Assembly (NCBI GenBank): GCA_963761325.1 | Contig: CAVXGZ010000008.1 | Location: forward strand, 930,001-994,000 | Origin: Streptantibioticus_C sp963761325 | GTDB lineage: Bacteria > Actinomycetota > Actinomycetes > Streptomycetales > Streptomycetaceae | Direction of reading: 5' to 3' | DNA length: 64,000 nucleotides | Part shown: piece by piece, positions 42,585-50,930 of the stretch | How the letters are laid out: every line of letters starts with the position of its first letter | Position numbering within the stretch: position 1 is the stretch's first letter | The notes under the pieces: generated by a model | Seen by the model: only the letters and a program-made list of their open reading frames with translations | What the model was told of the DNA's origin: nothing | The model's database searches: none | Program-made: the position numbers and the translations under genes

Positions 42585-44242
42585 AGGTCGCCGGGGCCGG
42601 GGTTGGCGGGGTCGGTGGCGCCGCCGAGGTGGCGCATCACGCCCCACACCGCGTTGAGCGCGGTCTGCACGGCGCCCTCGGCCCAACCGGCCGTCCAGGA
42701 GATGTCGTCGCCGGCCAGGAAGACCCCGCGCTGGTCGTCCGGCAGCCCCTCCTGCATGAAGTGGGTGAACAGCCGCCGCTGGTAGCGGTAGTGGCCGGGC
42801 AGGTTGGCCTTGAACGCGCCCATGAAGTACGGCTCGTTCTCCCACGAGACGGTGACCGGGTTGCCGATGATGTGCCGCCTGATGTCGACGCCGGGGTAGA
42901 TCTCACCGAGCGAGTTGAGCATGACCTCCATGCGCTCGCCGGCCGACAGCGGCAGCCACTTGAGGCTGTCGTCGCACCACGTGTAGGACAGGCAGATCAC
43001 CGCGGGCCGGTCGGGTCCGTTGTCCAGCAGGTAGGTGCCGCGGGTCATCCGGTCGGTGAGCGTCATGCTCATGGTGTCCCGGCCGGTGCGCGGGTCGCGG
43101 TCGCGCCAGAACGGCCGGTCGACCGGGACGAAGAGCTTGGAGGACTCCATGTAGTGGGTGCGCTCGATCGCCGTCCAGTGGTCGATCGGGAAGAGCGAGT
43201 CGTCGCAGGCGATCTTCGACAGCAGCATCCAGCTCTGCGCGGTGAAGACCACCGCCCGGTACGAGCGGATGTCGCCCGAGGCGTCGGTGACCGTGGTGCG
43301 GTTGCCGGCGGTGCGGTGCAGCCGGGTCACCGCGCCGCGCGGGGCGCCGCCGTGCAGGGACTTCAGGGACGTGCCCGGCTCCCAGTGGACGAGCTTGGCC
43401 GGCTCGTCCTCCCACAGCCGCAGCGGCAGTTGCTGGCTGCCGCCCACGATGCCGCGGTGGTCGTCGTCGGCGCCGGTGTAGACGACCCGCAGGATCTCCA
43501 GGATGGAGTTGGGGAAGTCGGTGTCCCAGCCGCCGGTGCCGAAGCCGACCTGGCCGAAGATCTCCCGGTGCCGGAAGCTGCGGAAGGCCGGCGAGTCGCA
43601 CAGGAAGCCGTAGAAGGTCTGGTTGTCCAGCTTCTCCACCAGCTCCGCCCAGATCTCGCGGATGGTCCCGACGTCGCGGGTGCGGATCGCGCGGTGCATC
43701 TCGGAGAAGCGGGCGCCGCCCTCCAGGCACGCGTTCCAGGCGTCCATCACCTGGTGGTAGACCGGCGGCAGGTCGTCGAGGGTGCGCGCGTAGTGCGAGG
43801 CGCCCTTGAGGTCGACGACGGTCGAAGGGGTGCCGGGGGCCAGCGGGTTGGGGAACGGCTCGGTCTCCAGGCCCACCAGGTCCACGTAGTGCCGGAACGC
43901 GGTGGAGCTGGGCGGGAAGCGCATCGCGCCCAGTTCGGCGGTGAGTCCCTCGCAGCCGTCGAAGCCGACGGTGCGCAGCCGGCCGCCGATCCGGTCCGCC
44001 TCGTAGACCACCGGCTTGAGGCCCATCTTCATCAGCTCGTAGGCGGTCACCAGGCCGGACAGGCCGCCGCCGACCACCGCGACCTCGGTGCCGTGCGCCT
44101 GCGCCGGGACCGAGCCGAGGCCGGCGGGGTGGGCGAGGAAGTCGTCGTAGGCGTACGGGAAGTCCGGGCCGAACATGGTGACCGGCTTGGCGGCCTCCGC
44201 GGCCGGCTCGTCGTGGACGGCGGTGGGCACGGTGGACGTCAT
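42545..44242 (-). CDS. davB: flavin amine oxidase, probable L-lysine 2-monooxygenase (DavB-like)
   Basis: 565 aa. The FAD-binding GxGxxG is at G58-G60-G63 (VVGGGLSGLVTAYELMKMGL). From memory the sequence follows Pseudomonas putida DavB closely along its whole length: PVTMFGPDFPYAYDD, HPAGLGSVPA, ELGAMRFPPSSTAFRHYVDLVGLE, GQVGFGTGGWDTDFPNS and FLAGDDISWT. DavB converts L-lysine with oxygen to 5-aminovaleramide and CO2. Related enzymes act on other amino acids (tryptophan 2-monooxygenase, L-amino acid oxidases), so the substrate is inferred from similarity and from the adjacent DavA-like gene, 48 bp upstream. Confidence 0.85.
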   Translation of the reverse strand: MTSTVPTAVHDEPAAEAAKPVTMFGPDFPYAYDDFLAHPAGLGSVPAQAHGTEVAVVGGGLSGLVTAYELMKMGLKPVVYEADRIGGRLRTVGFDGCEGLTAELGAMRFPPSSTAFRHYVDLVGLETEPFPNPLAPGTPSTVVDLKGASHYARTLDDLPPVYHQVMDAWNACLEGGARFSEMHRAIRTRDVGTIREIWAELVEKLDNQTFYGFLCDSPAFRSFRHREIFGQVGFGTGGWDTDFPNSILEILRVVYTGADDDHRGIVGGSQQLPLRLWEDEPAKLVHWEPGTSLKSLHGGAPRGAVTRLHRTAGNRTTVTDASGDIRSYRAVVFTAQSWMLLSKIACDDSLFPIDHWTAIERTHYMESSKLFVPVDRPFWRDRDPRTGRDTMSMTLTDRMTRGTYLLDNGPDRPAVICLSYTWCDDSLKWLPLSAGERMEVMLNSLGEIYPGVDIRRHIIGNPVTVSWENEPYFMGAFKANLPGHYRYQRRLFTHFMQEGLPDDQRGVFLAGDDISWTAGWAEGAVQTALNAVWGVMRHLGGATDPANPGPGDLYHRIAPVELPED

Positions 44243-44290
44243 GGGGGTGGTTCTCCTTGCATCACGGTGGAACTGCGGCGGCCGGGAGCG

Positions 44291-45094
44291 TCAGGCCGGT
44301 GAGCCGTACAGCGGCGGACGGCGGTCGCGCAGGTACGGCATCCGCTCGCGCGAGGCGCGCAGCAGGGCGGGATCGGCGTCGCCGAACACCAGGTCGGGAC
44401 CGGCGCCGGCCCGGGCCCGCACCACGCCGTCCGGCGCGGCCAGGCAGCTGAGCCCGGTGAAGTCCCACTCGCCCTCCACGCCCCAGCGGTTGGCGTAGGC
44501 GATGTAGAGCTGGCTCTCGAAGGCGCGGGCGGGCACCAGGGTCTGCGGGATGAACACGTCGGGCTGCATCAGCGCGGTGGGCACCACCAGCACGTCGGTG
44601 CCGGCCAGCGCGTGGGCCCGGACCGCCTCGGGGAACTCCACGTCGTAGCAGATCAGCAGGCCGACGGTGAGCCCGCCGAGCGGCGCCTGGACGACGAGGG
44701 TGTCGCCGGCCCGGAAGACCCGGTTCTCGTAGTCGCCGTACAGGTGCGTCTTGCGGTAGTTGGCGAGCCGGCCGCCGTCCGGGCCGACGAGCTGCACGGA
44801 GTTGAACACCCCGCCGGCGCCGCGCTCCGGGTAGCCGTAGGCGATCGCGACGCCGTGCCGGGCGGCGATCCGGGCGACCCCGGCCGCGCCGGGACCGTCG
44901 GCGTCCTCGGCCGACTGCGCGACGGCGGCGTCCGCGAGGGCGTACCCGGTCAGGTACATCTCGGGCGCCACCAGCAGCCCCGCTCCCCCGGCGGCGGCGC
45001 GGGCGGCGGCCTCGTCGAGCGCGGCGAGGCTTCGCTCGACGGAGTCCGGAACGCCGGTCGGGCCCTGGAAGAGCGCGATGCGCAGGGGGGTCAT
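44291..45094 (-). CDS. davA: nitrilase-superfamily amidase, probable 5-aminovaleramidase (DavA-like)
   Basis: 267 aa. The catalytic triad is E45 (APEMYLTGY), K115 (YRKTHLYG) and C149 (LLICYDVEFPE). The order and spacing of motifs, including IAYGYPERG and FNSVQLVGPDG, match P. putida DavA, which hydrolyses 5-aminovaleramide to 5-aminovalerate, the step after DavB. The pair in one transcription unit strengthens both calls. Downstream davT/davD functions (5-aminovalerate to glutarate) are not in the window. Confidence 0.85.
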   Translation of the reverse strand: MTPLRIALFQGPTGVPDSVERSLAALDEAAARAAAGGAGLLVAPEMYLTGYALADAAVAQSAEDADGPGAAGVARIAARHGVAIAYGYPERGAGGVFNSVQLVGPDGGRLANYRKTHLYGDYENRVFRAGDTLVVQAPLGGLTVGLLICYDVEFPEAVRAHALAGTDVLVVPTALMQPDVFIPQTLVPARAFESQLYIAYANRWGVEGEWDFTGLSCLAAPDGVVRARAGAGPDLVFGDADPALLRASRERMPYLRDRRPPLYGSPA

Positions 45095-45168
45095 GGAAGC
45101 TCGAAGTCCGTTCGTCGCGGGGGTCCTTCGACGGTACGGTCGCGCCGGCCGGGCGACAAGACGGCGGC

Positions 45169-45227
45169 GTTGCGCGCCGGACCCCGATCCGTTGCGTCCT
45201 GCCGGGCCGGACCGGCGATCCGTTGCG
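45169..45227. repeat. repeated GTTGCG elements upstream of davA
   Basis: A 12-bp exact direct repeat CGATCCGTTGCG occurs at 45185-45196 and 45216-45227 (31 bp apart), and a third GTTGCG at 45169-45174. The spacings, 22 and 31 bp, are close to two and three helical turns. It lies between the Lrp gene and davA and is a plausible Lrp-type operator. Confidence 0.55.
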
Positions 45228-45236
45228 CGGGCCGGT

Positions 45237-45692
45237 TCACGAAGGGGCGCCCATGCTGAAGCGGCGCAGCAGCGGGGAGAGCACCAGGACGGACTTGGTG
45301 CGCTCCACGAACGGCTCGCCCGCGATGCGTTCGAGCACCCGCTCGAAGTGCCGCACGTCCTCCGCGTAGATCTGCGCCACCGCGTCCGCCTCGCCGGTGA
45401 CGGTGGAGACGGCGGCCACCTCGGGGTAGCGCTCCAGACCGCGCCGGATGTCGTGCGGCGAGGTGTTGTGGCGGCAGTAGAGCTCGACGAACGCCTCGGT
45501 CTCCCAGCCGAGCGCGGCCGGATCGACCCGGACGGTGAACCCGGTGATGGCGCCGGTGGCCAGCAGCCGGTCCACCCGGCGCTTGACCGCGGGCGCGGAC
45601 AGCCCCACCTCGGCGCCGATGTCGGCGTAGGTGCGCCTGGCGTCCTCGGCCAGGGCGTGGACGATGCGTTCGTCGAGTTCGCTCAGTCGCAC
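45237..45692 (-). CDS. Lrp/AsnC family regulator of the dav genes (inferred)
   Basis: 151 aa, GTG start at 45692. HTH at about 22-43 (YADIGAEVGLSAPAVKRRVDRLL), then the RAM domain (AAVSTVTGEADAVAQIYAED). It precedes davA by 142 bp on the same strand, and that gap contains repeated motifs. A role in lysine-responsive control of davA-davB is inferred from position. It starts 10 bp after the guaB1 stop. Confidence 0.88.
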   Translation of the reverse strand: MRLSELDERIVHALAEDARRTYADIGAEVGLSAPAVKRRVDRLLATGAITGFTVRVDPAALGWETEAFVELYCRHNTSPHDIRRGLERYPEVAAVSTVTGEADAVAQIYAEDVRHFERVLERIAGEPFVERTKSVLVLSPLLRRFSMGAPS

Positions 45693-45702
45693 CGGGTCCG
45701 CC

Positions 45703-47151
45703 TCACGTCCAGCTGGAGTGCAGCGGCTTGCCCTCGGCGTAGCCGGACGCGCTCTGCACGCCGACGACCGCCTTGTCGTGGAACTCCGCCAGGCAGGCGG
45801 CGCCCGCGTAGGTGAAGGAGCTGCGGACCCCGGCGATGATCGAGTCGATGAGGTCCTCCACGCCGGGCCTGGCCGGGTCGAGGTACATCCGGGAGGTCGA
45901 GATGCCCTCCTCGAACAGCGCCTTGCGGGCCCGGTCGTAGGCGCTCTCCTCGCTGGTGCGGTTGCGCACCGCGCGGGCCGAGGCCATGCCGAAGCTCTCC
46001 TTGTACAGCCGTCCCTGCGCGTCCTGCTGCAGGTCGCCGGGGGATTCGTGGGTGCCGGCGAACCACGATCCGATCATCACGTTGGAGGCGCCGGCGGCGA
46101 GCGCCATCGCCACGTCGCGCGGGTGGCGCACCCCGCCGTCGGCCCACACGTGCTTGCCGTGCGCGCGGGCCGCGGCGGCGCACTCCAGCACGGCGGAGAA
46201 CTGCGGGCGCCCGACGCCGGTCATCATGCGCGTGGTGCACATCGCGCCCGGTCCGACGCCGACCTTGACGATGTCGGCGCCCGCCTCGACGAGGTCGCGC
46301 ACCCCCTCGGCGGCCACCACGTTGCCGGCCACCACCGGGACCCCGGGATCGGTGGCGCGGACCGCGCGGACCGCGGCGAGCATCGACTCCTGGTGGCCGT
46401 GCGCGGTGTCCACGACCAGCACGTCCGCCCCGGCGGCGGCCAGCGCCTTCGCCTTGCCGGCCACGTCGCCGTTGACGCCGATCGCGGCGCCGATCCGCAG
46501 CCGGCCGGCCTGGTCGGTGGCCGGCGCGTAGAGGGTGGCGCGCAGGGCGGCCTTGCGGGTGAGGATGCCGGTGAGGCGGCCGTCGGCGTCCACCGCGGGG
46601 GCGAGCTTGCGGCGGGCGTCCTCCAGCCGGTTGAACGCGTCGCGCGGCGCGATGTCCTGGTCGAGCACGAGCAGGTCGCGGGACATCACCTCGGACAACT
46701 GGGTGAAGCGGTCCACGCCGGACAGGTCGGAGTCGGTGACGATGCCGACCGGGTGGCCGTCCGCCACCACGACCCCGGCGCCGTGCGACCGCTTGGGCAG
46801 CAGCGCGATGGCGTCGGCGACGGTGCTGTCCGGGGCCAGCGCGATCGGGGTGTCCAGGACCAGGTGGCGCCCCTTGACCCAGGCGATCACGTCGGCCACC
46901 ACGGCGATCGGGATGTCCTGTGGAATGATCGTCAGGCCGCCGCGCCGGGCGACCGTCTCGGCCATCCGCCGGCCGGCGATGGCGGTCATGTTCGCGACCA
47001 CCAGGGGGATCGTGGTGCCCGATCCGTCGGGCGAGGTGAGGTCGACCGACTGCCGGGAGCCCACCGCCGACCGGCTGGGAACCATGAAGACGTCGTCGTA
47101 TGTCAGGTCGTACGTGGGCAGGGAGTCATTGAGGAAGCGCACGTACTTCAT
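45703..47151 (-). CDS. guaB1: GuaB1 family IMPDH-related protein (probable GMP reductase)
   Basis: 482 aa from the ATG at 47151. An IMPDH/GMPR TIM barrel interrupted by a CBS pair (about 95-215). The catalytic cysteine lies in GPGAMCTTRMMTGVGRPQ and the phosphate loop in GASNVMIGSWFAGTHESPG. This GuaB1 branch is actinobacterial; in mycobacteria it has been shown to be a GMP reductase rather than an IMP dehydrogenase, feeding guanine nucleotides back to IMP. True guaB2 genes are elsewhere. It is divergent from htpX. Confidence 0.9.
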   Translation of the reverse strand: MKYVRFLNDSLPTYDLTYDDVFMVPSRSAVGSRQSVDLTSPDGSGTTIPLVVANMTAIAGRRMAETVARRGGLTIIPQDIPIAVVADVIAWVKGRHLVLDTPIALAPDSTVADAIALLPKRSHGAGVVVADGHPVGIVTDSDLSGVDRFTQLSEVMSRDLLVLDQDIAPRDAFNRLEDARRKLAPAVDADGRLTGILTRKAALRATLYAPATDQAGRLRIGAAIGVNGDVAGKAKALAAAGADVLVVDTAHGHQESMLAAVRAVRATDPGVPVVAGNVVAAEGVRDLVEAGADIVKVGVGPGAMCTTRMMTGVGRPQFSAVLECAAAARAHGKHVWADGGVRHPRDVAMALAAGASNVMIGSWFAGTHESPGDLQQDAQGRLYKESFGMASARAVRNRTSEESAYDRARKALFEEGISTSRMYLDPARPGVEDLIDSIIAGVRSSFTYAGAACLAEFHDKAVVGVQSASGYAEGKPLHSSWT

Positions 47152-47184
47152 TTTTGCACGACGGTGTGGGAAAACCGGCACGGA

Positions 47185-47210
47185 GGAACCTCCTGGGTAC
47201 CGGAAGCGTT
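47185..47210 (+). promoter_or_regulatory. sigma-R-like promoter upstream of htpX-pspAB
   Basis: GGAAC (47185-47189), 18 bp, GTT (47208-47210). It has the same layout as the rbpA promoter in this window. The leader to the htpX start would be about 135 nt. Confidence 0.55.
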
Positions 47211-47213
47211 CTT

Positions 47214-47274
47214 GGGGCATGATCCGGCGCGGCGCGCCGGGGTGCTCTCGACCGGTACCCCGGGGCATGATCCG
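47214..47274. repeat. 13-bp direct repeat between guaB1 and htpX
   Basis: GGGGCATGATCCG occurs at 47214-47226 and again at 47262-47274, exactly 48 bp apart, in the spacer between the divergent genes. The first copy begins just after the sigma-R-like element. Possibly regulator sites. Confidence 0.5.
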
Positions 47275-47352
47275 CCTCGGTGGAGGGACAATCGTTTCAG
47301 GCGTCCACCGGCCAGACAGGACCGGCCGAGCCCTCGGACCCCGGGAGGGGAC

Positions 47353-48258
47353 ATGAACCGCACCCGCTTCGCTCCTGACCGCGGGCTGTCCAGTCGCATG
47401 GTCATCACCATGTTCCTCATCGGCCTGCTCTACGTGGTCTTCGTCGGCGCCCTCCTGGTGCTGCTGCGCAGTTCGTGGCCGTTGATCGTGATCGTGGCCG
47501 GCGGCCTGTTCATCGCGCAGTTCTGGTTCAGCGACAAGATCGCCACCTTCAGCATGGGCGCCCGGGAGGTCACCCCCGAGGAGTTCCCGCAGCTGCACGG
47601 CGTGATCGACCGGCTGTGCGCGCTGGCCGACATGCCGAAGCCGAAGGTGGCGGTGGCCCAGTCCGACATCCCGAACGCCTTCGCCACCGGGCGCAACGCG
47701 GACAAGGCGGTCGTCTGCGCGACCACCGGCCTGCTGCGCCGGCTGGAGCCGGAGGAGCTGGAGGGCGTGCTGGCCCACGAGCTGTCCCACGTGGCGCACA
47801 AGGACGTCGCGGTGATGACCATCGCCTCGTTCCTCGGCGTGCTGGCCGGCGTGGTCACCCGCATCGCGCTGTGGGGCGGCGTCGGCGCCCGCAACAACCG
47901 GGACCAGAACGCGGCGATGATCACCCTGGTGGTCACCGCGGTCAGCGCGGTGGTCTACGCGATCAGCTTCCTGCTGACCCGGATGCTCTCGCGCTACCGC
48001 GAGCTGTCGGCCGACCGCTCCGCCGCCCAGCTGACCGGGCGGCCCTCCGCCCTGGCGTCGGCGCTCACCAAGGTCACCGGGACGATGGCCCGGATCCCGA
48101 CCGAGGACCTGCGCAAGGCCCAGCCGTTCAACGCCTTCTACTTCTCCCCGGCCCTCACCGGCAAGGGCACCATGGCCAACCTGCTGTCCACCCACCCGAG
48201 CCTGGAGACACGGCTGGAGCAGCTCGGCCGGATCTCCGCCGAGCTGAACCAGGGCTGA
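47353..48258 (+). CDS. htpX: membrane zinc metalloprotease HtpX (M48)
   Basis: 301 aa, ATG at 47353 with GGGAGGGG upstream. Two N-terminal membrane segments (about 16-38 and 42-58), the zinc motif HELSH (H142, E143, H146), further membrane stretches at about 155-215, and ELSADRSAAQLTG supplying the third ligand. HtpX degrades damaged membrane proteins. It is followed 29 bp later by pspAB, and a sigma-R-like promoter precedes it, which fits an envelope or oxidative stress role. Confidence 0.95.
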   Translation: MNRTRFAPDRGLSSRMVITMFLIGLLYVVFVGALLVLLRSSWPLIVIVAGGLFIAQFWFSDKIATFSMGAREVTPEEFPQLHGVIDRLCALADMPKPKVAVAQSDIPNAFATGRNADKAVVCATTGLLRRLEPEELEGVLAHELSHVAHKDVAVMTIASFLGVLAGVVTRIALWGGVGARNNRDQNAAMITLVVTAVSAVVYAISFLLTRMLSRYRELSADRSAAQLTGRPSALASALTKVTGTMARIPTEDLRKAQPFNAFYFSPALTGKGTMANLLSTHPSLETRLEQLGRISAELNQG

Positions 48259-48287
48259 CCGCGACCACTCGCTAGGAGCTAGCTTCC

Positions 48288-48857
48288 GTGGGATTCCTCG
48301 ACACGCTGCTCGGCCGCAGCAAGCCGGTCCGGCCGGATCTCGACCAGCTCTTCGGCCTTCCGTCGGCGGCGGTGACCCTCACCGCCGCCGCGGGCTACAC
48401 GCCGACCGGTGAGGGCTCGGTGTGCTTCGCCGCCGTGGAGGGCGGCGCGTTCGCCCAGGCCCGCCAGGAGATGCAGGGCCTGCTCGACGCCGACGGCGGG
48501 GTGCCGGTGGAGTTCGTGCAGGACTCCTACGGCTACACCTGGCTGCGCTCCCACCACCCGGCGGACGACGTCTCCGGCCTGGTCACCGACCTGCACGCGG
48601 TCAACACCATCCTGGAGGAGGGCGGCTTCGGCCCCCAACTGCTCTGTTCGCTGGTGGTGTTCCGCAACGCGCAGGGCGATCCGCTGGCGCTGGTCTACCT
48701 CTACAAGCGCGGCACCTTCTACCCGTTCGCCCCGCGCGCCGGGGAGAAGCGGGACAACGCGACCGAGCTGCAGGTCAAGGCGATGGTCGCCAACGACCTG
48801 CGCGTCGAGGACGACCTGAGCCGCTGGTTCCCGGTGTGGGGCGCTCCCGGCCTGTGA
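48288..48857 (+). CDS. pspAB: PspA-associated protein PspAB
   Basis: 189 aa, GTG at 48288 with AGGAG upstream. It begins MGFLDTLLGRSKPV, then LDQLFGLPSAAVTL, and carries LLCSLVVFRNAQGDPLALVYLYKRGTFYPFAP. This is the actinobacterial PspAB family, usually adjacent to htpX and functionally tied to PspA membrane-stress responses. No membrane segment. The pspA gene itself is not in the window. Confidence 0.85.
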   Translation: MGFLDTLLGRSKPVRPDLDQLFGLPSAAVTLTAAAGYTPTGEGSVCFAAVEGGAFAQARQEMQGLLDADGGVPVEFVQDSYGYTWLRSHHPADDVSGLVTDLHAVNTILEEGGFGPQLLCSLVVFRNAQGDPLALVYLYKRGTFYPFAPRAGEKRDNATELQVKAMVANDLRVEDDLSRWFPVWGAPGL

Positions 48858-48866
48858 CGCCGGCGC

Positions 48867-49922
48867 CTACGCCTCCCCCGGGTCCGCGCGGTCCAGGGCG
48901 GGGCGGGAGCCGGGCGACTGGCGGGTGAGCAGGTGGTCGGCGGCGGCGGTGTCGGTGACCAGGCTGGTGACCAGTCCGGAGCGCAGCACGGCGCCGACCG
49001 CGTTGGCCTTGCGGATGCCGCCCGCGATGGCGACCACCTCCGGCACCCGGCGCAGCCGGTCGGTGTCCACCGTTATGCAGCGGTCGCGCAGGTCGTGCCC
49101 GATGCGCCGGCCGTCGTCGGCGAACAGGTGCGAGGACATCTCGGCGGCCACGCCGAGTTCCGCGTAGTGCTTGCGCTCGGCGTCGCTGAGGGCGTCGTAG
49201 ACGGTGGAGACCCGCGGTTCCCAGGAGCCGATGGAGACCACCGCGACGGTGACCTTGTCGAAGTAGCTCATGGCGGCGGCGATCCCGGTCTGCTGGCGCA
49301 GCGCGGCGGCGGTGCCGGCGTCCGGCAGCACCATGGGCGCGTACATCGGGTGCGCCTCGCCGCCGGAGACCGCGGCGGCCCGGCGGACCGCCTCGACCGA
49401 GCCGCGCTCCGCGGTGCCGGCGTCGTAGACCCCGGTGAGCTGCACGACGGTGCACGGCGGGAGGTGGTCGAGCGCGTTGGCCATGGTGATGATGGACCGG
49501 CCCCAGGCCAGCCCGAGCACGTCGCCCTCCGCGACCAGCTCGCCGAGCAGGCCGGCGGCGACCGCGCCGAGGTTCTCCGGGTCGGGGGCGTCCCGGTCCG
49601 GGTCGGGCCCGTCGGACCGCTCGGCGGGCGACTCCACCACGACCGCGTTGCGCAGTCCGTAGCGGGCGCGCAGCGCGTCGGAGCGTTCGGCGTCCAGCTC
49701 GGCGGGGACCCGGATCTCGATCCGCACCAGATCACGCTCCAGCGCGGACTCCAGCACGCGGGCCACCTTGAAGCGGCTGACGCCGAACTCCTCGGCGATC
49801 TGGATCTTGGACTTGCCCTCCAGGTAGAAACGACGGGCCATCGCGGCCGCCTGAACCATCTCGGCGGGGCCCATGCGGACCGGTGAGCGGCCAGTGGTCA
49901 CGTCACCCTCCCCAGTGCTCAT
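48867..49922 (-). CDS. SorC/DeoR-type sugar-binding transcriptional regulator
   Basis: 351 aa from the ATG at 49922; a GTG at 49901, closely behind GGGGAGGG, is an alternative and would fit the homologues as well. HTH at about 30-55 (SKIQIAEEFGVSRFKVARVLE) and a C-terminal phosphosugar-binding domain of the SorC family (VLGLAWGRSIITMANALDHLPP, VVQLTGVYDAG, CITVDTDRLRRVPEVVAIAGG). The regulator probably responds to a phosphorylated sugar. It lies downstream of rpe on the same strand with about 190 bp between, so it has its own promoter. Confidence 0.9.
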   Translation of the reverse strand: MSTGEGDVTTGRSPVRMGPAEMVQAAAMARRFYLEGKSKIQIAEEFGVSRFKVARVLESALERDLVRIEIRVPAELDAERSDALRARYGLRNAVVVESPAERSDGPDPDRDAPDPENLGAVAAGLLGELVAEGDVLGLAWGRSIITMANALDHLPPCTVVQLTGVYDAGTAERGSVEAVRRAAAVSGGEAHPMYAPMVLPDAGTAAALRQQTGIAAAMSYFDKVTVAVVSIGSWEPRVSTVYDALSDAERKHYAELGVAAEMSSHLFADDGRRIGHDLRDRCITVDTDRLRRVPEVVAIAGGIRKANAVGAVLRSGLVTSLVTDTAAADHLLTRQSPGSRPALDRADPGEA

Positions 49923-49954
49923 CTGATTGCCTACGCGCTCATCTTTGCAGATGA
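49917..49954. promoter_or_regulatory. putative operator of the SorC-type regulator
   Basis: A perfect inverted repeat TCATCT-TTGC-AGATGA (49939-49954) and a direct repeat GCTCATCT at 49917-49924 and 49937-49944, exactly 20 bp apart, directly at the start of the gene. Autoregulation is suggested. Confidence 0.5.
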
Positions 49955-50109
49955 CGAGGCGCTGGGGTGTCCGACGGCGGCGGCAAGGGCGAATGCGTTT
50001 CTCCCTCGCGAGTCGGCGTCCACTCATCGCGACTCGACATCTTCAATCTACGGGAAGTCCCGGTGCCCCCGCCGACCGCGCCGGGGGCTGAGACGGCCCG
50101 CCGGGGATC

Positions 50110-50796
50110 TCAGTGCCCGCAGGCCCAGGGCGCCGCCGCGATCGTCGAGTCCGCCTGGCCGCGCAGCGCCCGCACCGCCTCGGCCGGGTCGTCGGCGCCG
50201 TAGACCGCCGAGCCGGCCACGAACACGTCGGCCCCGGCCTCGGCGCACCGCTCGATGGTGCCGGCCGACACACCGCCGTCCACCTGCAGCCACAGGTCGA
50301 GCCCGTGCCGGGAGATCAGCTCCCGGGTGCGCCGGATCTTGGGCAGCATGATGTCGAGGAACGACTGGCCGCCGAAGCCCGGTTCGACCGTCATCACCAG
50401 GATCATGTCGAACTCGGCGAGCAGGTCCTCGTAGGGCTCGATGGGCGTGCCGGGCTTGAGGGCCAGCGCCGCGCGGGCCCCCTTCGCCCGGATCTCCCGG
50501 GCCAGCCGGACCGGGGCGGCGGCCGCCTCGGCGTGGAAGGTGACGGACCCGGCGCCCGCCTCGACGTAGGCCGGCGCCCAGCGGTCCGGCTCTTCGATCA
50601 TCAGGTGGCAGTCGAGCGGCGTGCCGGTGGCCCGGCGCAGCGACTCGACGACCGGGACGCCGAGCGTCAGGTTCGGCACGAAGTGGTTGTCCATCACGTC
50701 GACGTGGAGCCAGTCGGCGCCCTTGACGGCTTCGGCCTCCTGGGCGAGCCGGGCGAAGTCGGCGGACAGGATGCTCGGGTTGATCTGCGCAGGCAT
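50110..50796 (-). CDS. rpe: ribulose-phosphate 3-epimerase
   Basis: 228 aa, ATG at 50796. It interconverts ribulose-5-phosphate and xylulose-5-phosphate in the pentose phosphate pathway. Motifs: PSILSADF, HVDVMDNHFVPNLTLG (metal ligands H and D), DCHLMIEEPDRW, VMTVEPGFGGQ and LQVDGGV. Normal length. The spacer upstream to the divergent transporter gene is about 130 bp. Confidence 0.96.
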   Translation of the reverse strand: MPAQINPSILSADFARLAQEAEAVKGADWLHVDVMDNHFVPNLTLGVPVVESLRRATGTPLDCHLMIEEPDRWAPAYVEAGAGSVTFHAEAAAAPVRLAREIRAKGARAALALKPGTPIEPYEDLLAEFDMILVMTVEPGFGGQSFLDIMLPKIRRTRELISRHGLDLWLQVDGGVSAGTIERCAEAGADVFVAGSAVYGADDPAEAVRALRGQADSTIAAAPWACGH

Positions 50797-50930
50797 GCGC
50801 CCAGTATGACCGCCCGGCCGATCATCCCACCGGGCGCCCACCCGATGGCGGCGCTGCGGGCGCGGTGGACCGGTCCCGGTGCGAGGGTGGCGGCAAGTGC
50901 GGTGCCGCCCCGAGCGAAAGGTCGCGGACG

